Shown here: positions 60,640 to 64,000 of the stretch, piece by piece
Numbering within the stretch: position 1 is the first letter of the stretch
Layout of the letters: every line of letters begins with the position of its first letter
DNA from: Mesorhizobium loti
Lineage (GTDB): Bacteria > Pseudomonadota > Alphaproteobacteria > Rhizobiales > Rhizobiaceae
Length of the DNA: 64,000 bases
Direction of reading: 5' to 3'
Assembly: GCF_003148495.1 (NCBI RefSeq)
Contig: NZ_QGGH01000005.1
Coordinates: 62,001 to 126,000 of the forward strand
Made by a program: the position numbers and the translations under genes
The notes under the pieces: model-generated
Seen by the model: the letters and a program-made list of their open reading frames with translations, nothing else
Database searches by the model: none
What the model was told of the DNA's origin: nothing

Positions 60640-60651
60640 TATAGGCGCTGA

Positions 60652-60717
60652 AGCTCCTCCTTCTCCCCGCCTCTATAGGGGAGAAGATGCCGGCAGGCAG
60701 ATGGGGGGCGGCGCCAA
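60652..60717. repeat. Hairpin-bearing intergenic repeat between iolD and iolE
   Basis: A nine-base perfect stem CTTCTCCCC / GGGGAGAAG (60660-60686) with a nine-base loop is followed by ATGCCGGCAGGCAGATG. The combination resembles a dispersed element frequent in mesorhizobial intergenic regions; only one copy is in this window, so the repeat status rests on recall. Confidence 0.5.
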
Positions 60718-60756
60718 CGGGCAAGAAATGAACTGTTTTAGGACCGGAGCGACGAC

Positions 60757-61674
60757 TTGAAAGCCAAACTGGGCATGTCCCCCATTGCGTGGTGGAACGA
60801 CGATCTTGCGGAACTCAGCGATGACGTGTCGCTGGAAGAATGTTTGCGCCAGTCGCGCTCGGCCGGTTTCACCGGCATGGAGATGGGCCGGCGCTTTCCC
60901 AATGATCCCGATGTCATGCTGCCGATCCTGAAGGCAGCCGACGTGACGCTGTGCGGTGGCTGGTTCTCCGGCACGCTGGTCGATGGGGAGATGGCCGACA
61001 ACAAGGATCGCATCCAGCCGATGATCGACCTGTTCAAGGCCGTGAACGCGCCTTGCATCGTCTATGGCGAGGTCGGCCGCTCGATCCAGGGCGACCGCTC
61101 GAAGCCGCTCGCTACCAAGCCGAAGCTTTCGGACGACGAGATCAAGGCCTATGCGAAGCGCCTCACCGCGTTTGGCGAATGGTGCGCCGAACAGGGCATG
61201 CCGCTTTCCTATCACCACCACATGGCGGCCGTGGTCGAGACCGAGCCGGAACTCGATGCCTTCATGCGCTATTCCGGCGCCGGCATTCCGCTGCTGCTCG
61301 ATGCCGGACATCTGGCATTCGCCGGCGGCGACGTTCTGCGCGCCATCGACAACCATCACACTCGCATCAGCCATGTGCATGTGAAGGACGTGCGCATGAG
61401 CGTGATCGACAAGCTCGACCGCACGAAGCAGTCCTTCCTCGACGCCGTGGCGCTGGGCGCCTTCACCGTGCCGGGCGACGGCTCGCTGGATTTCGGCGCC
61501 ATCGTGCAGCGGTTCGCGGACCATGGCTATGAGGGCTGGTTCGTGGTCGAGGCCGAGCAGGACCCGAAGAAGAACCCGCCGCTCAGGATGGCAGAGGTCG
61601 GCTATAAGGAATTGATGCGCGTCATGACCGCCGCCGGCTACACGGTCGAGACGCAGGGCTTTCCCAATGCCTAG
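60757..61674 (+). CDS. iolE: Myo-inosose-2 dehydratase
   Basis: IolE dehydrates 2-keto-myo-inositol to 3D-(3,5/4)-trihydroxycyclohexane-1,2-dione. The 305-residue TIM-barrel protein (AP_endonuc_2 fold) has MSPIAWWNDDL near the N-terminus, GFTGMEMGRRFP, LSYHHHMAAVVE and LLLDAGHLAFAGGD, which hold the metal ligands. The start is a TTG at 60757 with GGAG upstream. It is third in the iolCDEB order. Confidence 0.95.
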   Translation: MKAKLGMSPIAWWNDDLAELSDDVSLEECLRQSRSAGFTGMEMGRRFPNDPDVMLPILKAADVTLCGGWFSGTLVDGEMADNKDRIQPMIDLFKAVNAPCIVYGEVGRSIQGDRSKPLATKPKLSDDEIKAYAKRLTAFGEWCAEQGMPLSYHHHMAAVVETEPELDAFMRYSGAGIPLLLDAGHLAFAGGDVLRAIDNHHTRISHVHVKDVRMSVIDKLDRTKQSFLDAVALGAFTVPGDGSLDFGAIVQRFADHGYEGWFVVEAEQDPKKNPPLRMAEVGYKELMRVMTAAGYTVETQGFPNA

Positions 61675-61735
61675 GGCTTCCTCAATGCCTGATGCGATGG
61701 GTTCCCGGCGAAGCCGATTGCTGTAGATTGGCCCG

Positions 61736-61954
61736 ATGAAAGATTACGAGCACCCCTTCTTCCGGCCTTTGTGGCGGCGTGTCGCCGTCGTCGCGGTCTG
61801 CGTCATCTGGTCGATCATCGAGTTCGCCACCGGCACGCCGTTCTGGGGCGTGATCGCGCTCGGCTTCGCCGGCTACGCCGTCTGGCAGTTCTTCTATCTC
61901 TACAAGCCGGCCGACGAGAGCAAGGCAGCGGCCGAGCCCGAACCGAAGGAGTGA
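61736..61954 (+). CDS. Small two-span membrane protein between iolE and iolB
   Basis: A 72-residue protein with two hydrophobic segments (about residues 15-32 and 36-53) and a charged C-terminal tail ending AAAEPEPKE. It starts MKDYEHPFFRPLWRRV. I do not recognise a family with certainty; small DUF3329-like proteins look similar. It lies 61 bases after iolE and ends five bases before the iolB ATG; its last codons contain the AAGGAG that serves as the iolB ribosome-binding site, so it is likely co-expressed. Confidence 0.7.
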   Translation: MKDYEHPFFRPLWRRVAVVAVCVIWSIIEFATGTPFWGVIALGFAGYAVWQFFYLYKPADESKAAAEPEPKE

Positions 61955-61959
61955 CTGGG

Positions 61960-62772
61960 ATGTCGAAGCTGCTCGTCAAAGCCAACAAGGGCCATGGCCG
62001 CGTCGCCCATGTGACGCCGCAAATCGCGGGTTGGACCTATGTCGGTTTCGACCTGCATCGGCTGAAGCCCGGCGAGAGCGCCTCCGGAAAAACGGAGGAT
62101 CGCGAAGTCTGCCTGGTGTTCGTCACCGGCAAGGGCAAGGCGTCAGCCGGCGGCAAGGATCTCGGCCTGCTCGGCGAGCGCATGTCGCCCTTCGAGGGCA
62201 AGCCCTGGTCGGTCTATGTTCCGCAAGGCTCGGACTGGTCGGTGACCGCAGGTACCGAACTGGAACTGGCGGTCTGCACGGCGCCGGGCCTTGGCGGCGG
62301 TCTGCCGGTGCGGGTGATCGCACCGGACGATCTTGGCCAGGAGGTGCGCGGCAAAGGCACCAACACGCGCTACGTCACCAACATCCTGCCGGAGGGCAAG
62401 CCGGCCGATTCACTGCTGGTGGTCGAGGTCATCACGCCCGGCGGCCACACGTCGAGCTATCCGCCGCATAAGCACGACCAGGACAATCTGCCCGCCGAAT
62501 CCTATCTCGAGGAAACCTACTATCACCGCCTCAACCCGCCGCAGGGCTTTGCCTTCCAGCGCGTCTACACCGACGCCGACAAGAATGGCCATCGTGCACT
62601 GGATGAGGCGATGGCGATCGAGGACGGCGATGTCGTGCTGGTGCCCAGGGGCTATCACCCCTGTGCCGCCTGCCACGGCTATGACCTCTATTACCTCAAC
62701 GTGATGGCCGGGCCGAAACGGACGTGGAAATTCCACAACGCGCCCGAGCATGAATGGTTGATGAAGGCCTGA
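61960..62772 (+). CDS. iolB: 5-deoxy-glucuronate isomerase
   Basis: IolB isomerises 5-deoxy-glucuronate to 2-deoxy-5-keto-gluconate, the IolC substrate. The 270-residue bicupin protein has the metal site in YPPHKHDQDNLPAESYLEETYYHRL and the second motif LVPRGYHPCAACHGYDLYYLNVMAG. The ATG at 61960 is ten bases after AAGGAG; an upstream in-frame extension overlaps the small membrane gene in another frame and is not supported. It is the last iol gene in the window. Confidence 0.95.
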   Translation: MSKLLVKANKGHGRVAHVTPQIAGWTYVGFDLHRLKPGESASGKTEDREVCLVFVTGKGKASAGGKDLGLLGERMSPFEGKPWSVYVPQGSDWSVTAGTELELAVCTAPGLGGGLPVRVIAPDDLGQEVRGKGTNTRYVTNILPEGKPADSLLVVEVITPGGHTSSYPPHKHDQDNLPAESYLEETYYHRLNPPQGFAFQRVYTDADKNGHRALDEAMAIEDGDVVLVPRGYHPCAACHGYDLYYLNVMAGPKRTWKFHNAPEHEWLMKA

Positions 62773-62925
62773 CCGATCATACCTTCCCAGGTGAAGCTAT
62801 TGGTCCAGCTAGAAAAAATCGTCGGCTAAGGACCCACAAGGTCGATTTGCCTTCGAAAACCCTTCAAAGCTTCGTCAATCCGTCATGGAAATCACCTATG
62901 GCAGCGGGACTGACGAGGACTACCG

Positions 62926-63633
62926 ATGCGCTACGCCATCTATTTCACCCCCCGGCAGGACGAACCGTTGGCGCGGATCGCCGCCAACTGGCTCGGCCGC
63001 GACCCGTTTGGCGCCGCGACAAGGCCGGTCGAGGCGGTGGCCGACCTGTCGGCGGCGGAAGTCGCCTTCCACACCGCTTCGGCGCGCCGTTATGGCTTTC
63101 ACGCGACGCTGAAAGCCCCTTTCCGCCTGGCTGCCAACGAGACCGAAGCCTCGCTGCGCGCCGCACTCGACCATTTTGCCGAGGCGACGCCGGTGGTGAC
63201 CATCCCGCGCCTGGTCGTCAGCCAGATCGACAGCTTCTTCGCACTGGTGCCGGAAGGACCACTGCCGGCGCTCAACCGCTTCGCCGATGACGTGGTGCTT
63301 GGCTTCGACCGGTTTCGCGCGCCGTTGACCGAGGCGGAAATCGAGCGGCGCAGCCCGGATTCGCTGAAGCCAGCCGAGTTCCGCAATCTCTGCCAATGGG
63401 GCTATCCCTATGTCTTCGAAACCTTTCGCTTCCACATGACGCTGTCCGGCCGGGCAGCGTCACAGGAAAGCCCTCGTTTGCGCGCAGCAATCGAAAGTCT
63501 GTTCGCGGACATTCTGCGAAAGCCGGTGCTGGTGGATGCGCTGACATTGTTTGTCGAAACCGAACCGGGCGCACCGTTCATGGTGCTCTCGCATCACGCA
63601 CTCGGGCGCCGTTCCGCCAGAAAAACTGCCTGA
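62926..63633 (+). CDS. DUF1045 protein of phosphonate operons (2H phosphoesterase-like)
   Basis: A 235-residue protein of the DUF1045 family that accompanies phn genes. It has two HxT/S-type motifs, YGFHATLKAPF and FRFHMTLSG, the paired catalytic signature of 2H phosphoesterases. It may hydrolyse a cyclic phosphate intermediate of phosphonate breakdown, though its role is not established. phnM follows after 47 bases. About 150 bases without a gene separate it from iolB. Confidence 0.88.
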   Translation: MRYAIYFTPRQDEPLARIAANWLGRDPFGAATRPVEAVADLSAAEVAFHTASARRYGFHATLKAPFRLAANETEASLRAALDHFAEATPVVTIPRLVVSQIDSFFALVPEGPLPALNRFADDVVLGFDRFRAPLTEAEIERRSPDSLKPAEFRNLCQWGYPYVFETFRFHMTLSGRAASQESPRLRAAIESLFADILRKPVLVDALTLFVETEPGAPFMVLSHHALGRRSARKTA

Positions 63634-63680
63634 CACCCTGCCGGAACAACCCCAGCCGGAACAACCAAGGACTGCCTGAA

Positions 63681-64000
63681 ATGACCGCCGAAACTGTTCT
63701 CCACAACGCCCGCATCGTGCTTGCCGACGAGATCGTCGAGGGTTCGCTGGTGCTGCGCGATGGGTTTATCGCCGGCATCGAAGCCGGCTCCAGCCGCAGC
63801 GGCGAGGACATGGGCGGCGATTACATCATTCCCGGGTTGGTCGAACTCCATACGGACCACCTCGAAGGCCACTACGCGCCGCGGCCCAAGGTGCGCTGGA
63901 ACCCGATCGCCGCCGTGCTCGCCCATGACGCGCAGGTGGCGACCGCCGGCATCACCACCGTGCTCGACGCCTTGCGTGTCGGCATGGACGAAGACGCCGA
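63681..64000 (+). CDS. phnM: Phosphonate triphosphate diphosphatase PhnM, N-terminal part
   Basis: The first 106 codons of PhnM, cut by the window end. PhnM releases pyrophosphate from alpha-D-ribose 1-methylphosphonate 5-triphosphate in the C-P lyase pathway. The amidohydrolase metal motif VELHTDHLEGHYAPRPKVRW is present near residue 55, and this combination is diagnostic for PhnM. Other C-P lyase genes would be expected beyond the right edge or elsewhere. Confidence 0.93.
   Translation, partial: MTAETVLHNARIVLADEIVEGSLVLRDGFIAGIEAGSSRSGEDMGGDYIIPGLVELHTDHLEGHYAPRPKVRWNPIAAVLAHDAQVATAGITTVLDALRVGMDEDA

Noticed and set aside
62773..62925. A Pho box upstream of the phosphonate genes
   Set aside because: CGTCA-like half-sites occur but not with the 11-base periodicity of PhoB sites.

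Overview
The window is high-GC, densely coded chromosome from an alphaproteobacterium of the order Rhizobiales, most likely Mesorhizobium or a close relative. The evidence is the gene order (pckA-chvI-chvG-hprK-EIIA-HPr-ahcY; hslV...hslU beside hisB-hisH-hisA-hisF-hisE; trpF-trpB-trpA-accD-folC), the proteins themselves (ChvG/ChvI, DivL, AddAB, MocDEF, DUF2852, UPF0314) and a family of rhizobial-type palindromic intergenic repeats. I see no rRNA, tRNA, CRISPR array, insertion sequence or prophage.

Region by region. 0-1.4 kb: end of a DUF2852 protein, a YgjP-type metalloprotease and a small hypothetical gene. 1.5-7.4 kb: the + strand run trpF-trpB-trpA-accD-folC-VOC, then a convergent cupin gene. 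7.6-19.5 kb: a - strand run divL, tsaE fused to a sugar/aminoglycoside-type kinase, a MurU-like nucleotidyltransferase, addB, addA and trxA, several joined by ATGA overlaps. 19.6-27.2 kb: ahcY, HPr, PTS EIIA, short HprK and the ChvG/ChvI two-component system, divergent from pckA. 27.2-40.5 kb: arfB, a BON-LysM protein, alkB, coaA, the his operon (with an arginase-family gene, a DUF1330 gene and a DUF2628 gene inside it), hslV and hslU separated by three other genes, and DUF1402.

40.5-62.8 kb is a catabolic superlocus for inositol and probably rhizopine. mocD-mocE-mocF homologues (a desaturase-type oxygenase, a Rieske ferredoxin and its reductase) face a LacI regulator. These are followed by a sugar ABC transporter, inositol 2-dehydrogenase and an SDR. 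After an interlude come a second Gfo/Idh dehydrogenase, an RpiR regulator (probable IolR), a divergent AraC/SDR pair, and iolC-iolD-iolE-(small membrane protein)-iolB. Matches to the IolR-type site GGAA-N6-TTCC lie before the transporter and before iolC. The window therefore encodes uptake and every inositol step down to ring cleavage and aldol cleavage, the last through the DUF2090 half of IolC; iolA is not here. At 62.9-64 kb a phosphonate segment begins (DUF1045, phnM cut by the window end).

The most striking element lies in the interlude at 49.9-50.1 kb, upstream of a class I DAHP synthase. It is a short unannotated reading frame with consecutive Tyr-Trp-Tyr-Phe codons, preceded by a promoter spaced so that the transcript would begin at its ATG (leaderless). 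Four alternating complementary segments follow (CCGCCA / TGGCGG / CCGCCA / TGGCGG), the last pair forming an intrinsic terminator. This is the complete layout of a ribosome-mediated aromatic amino acid attenuator.

A second window-wide signal is a family of palindromic repeats whose asymmetric core points the same way on the + strand in all six clear copies, whatever the direction of the host genes.
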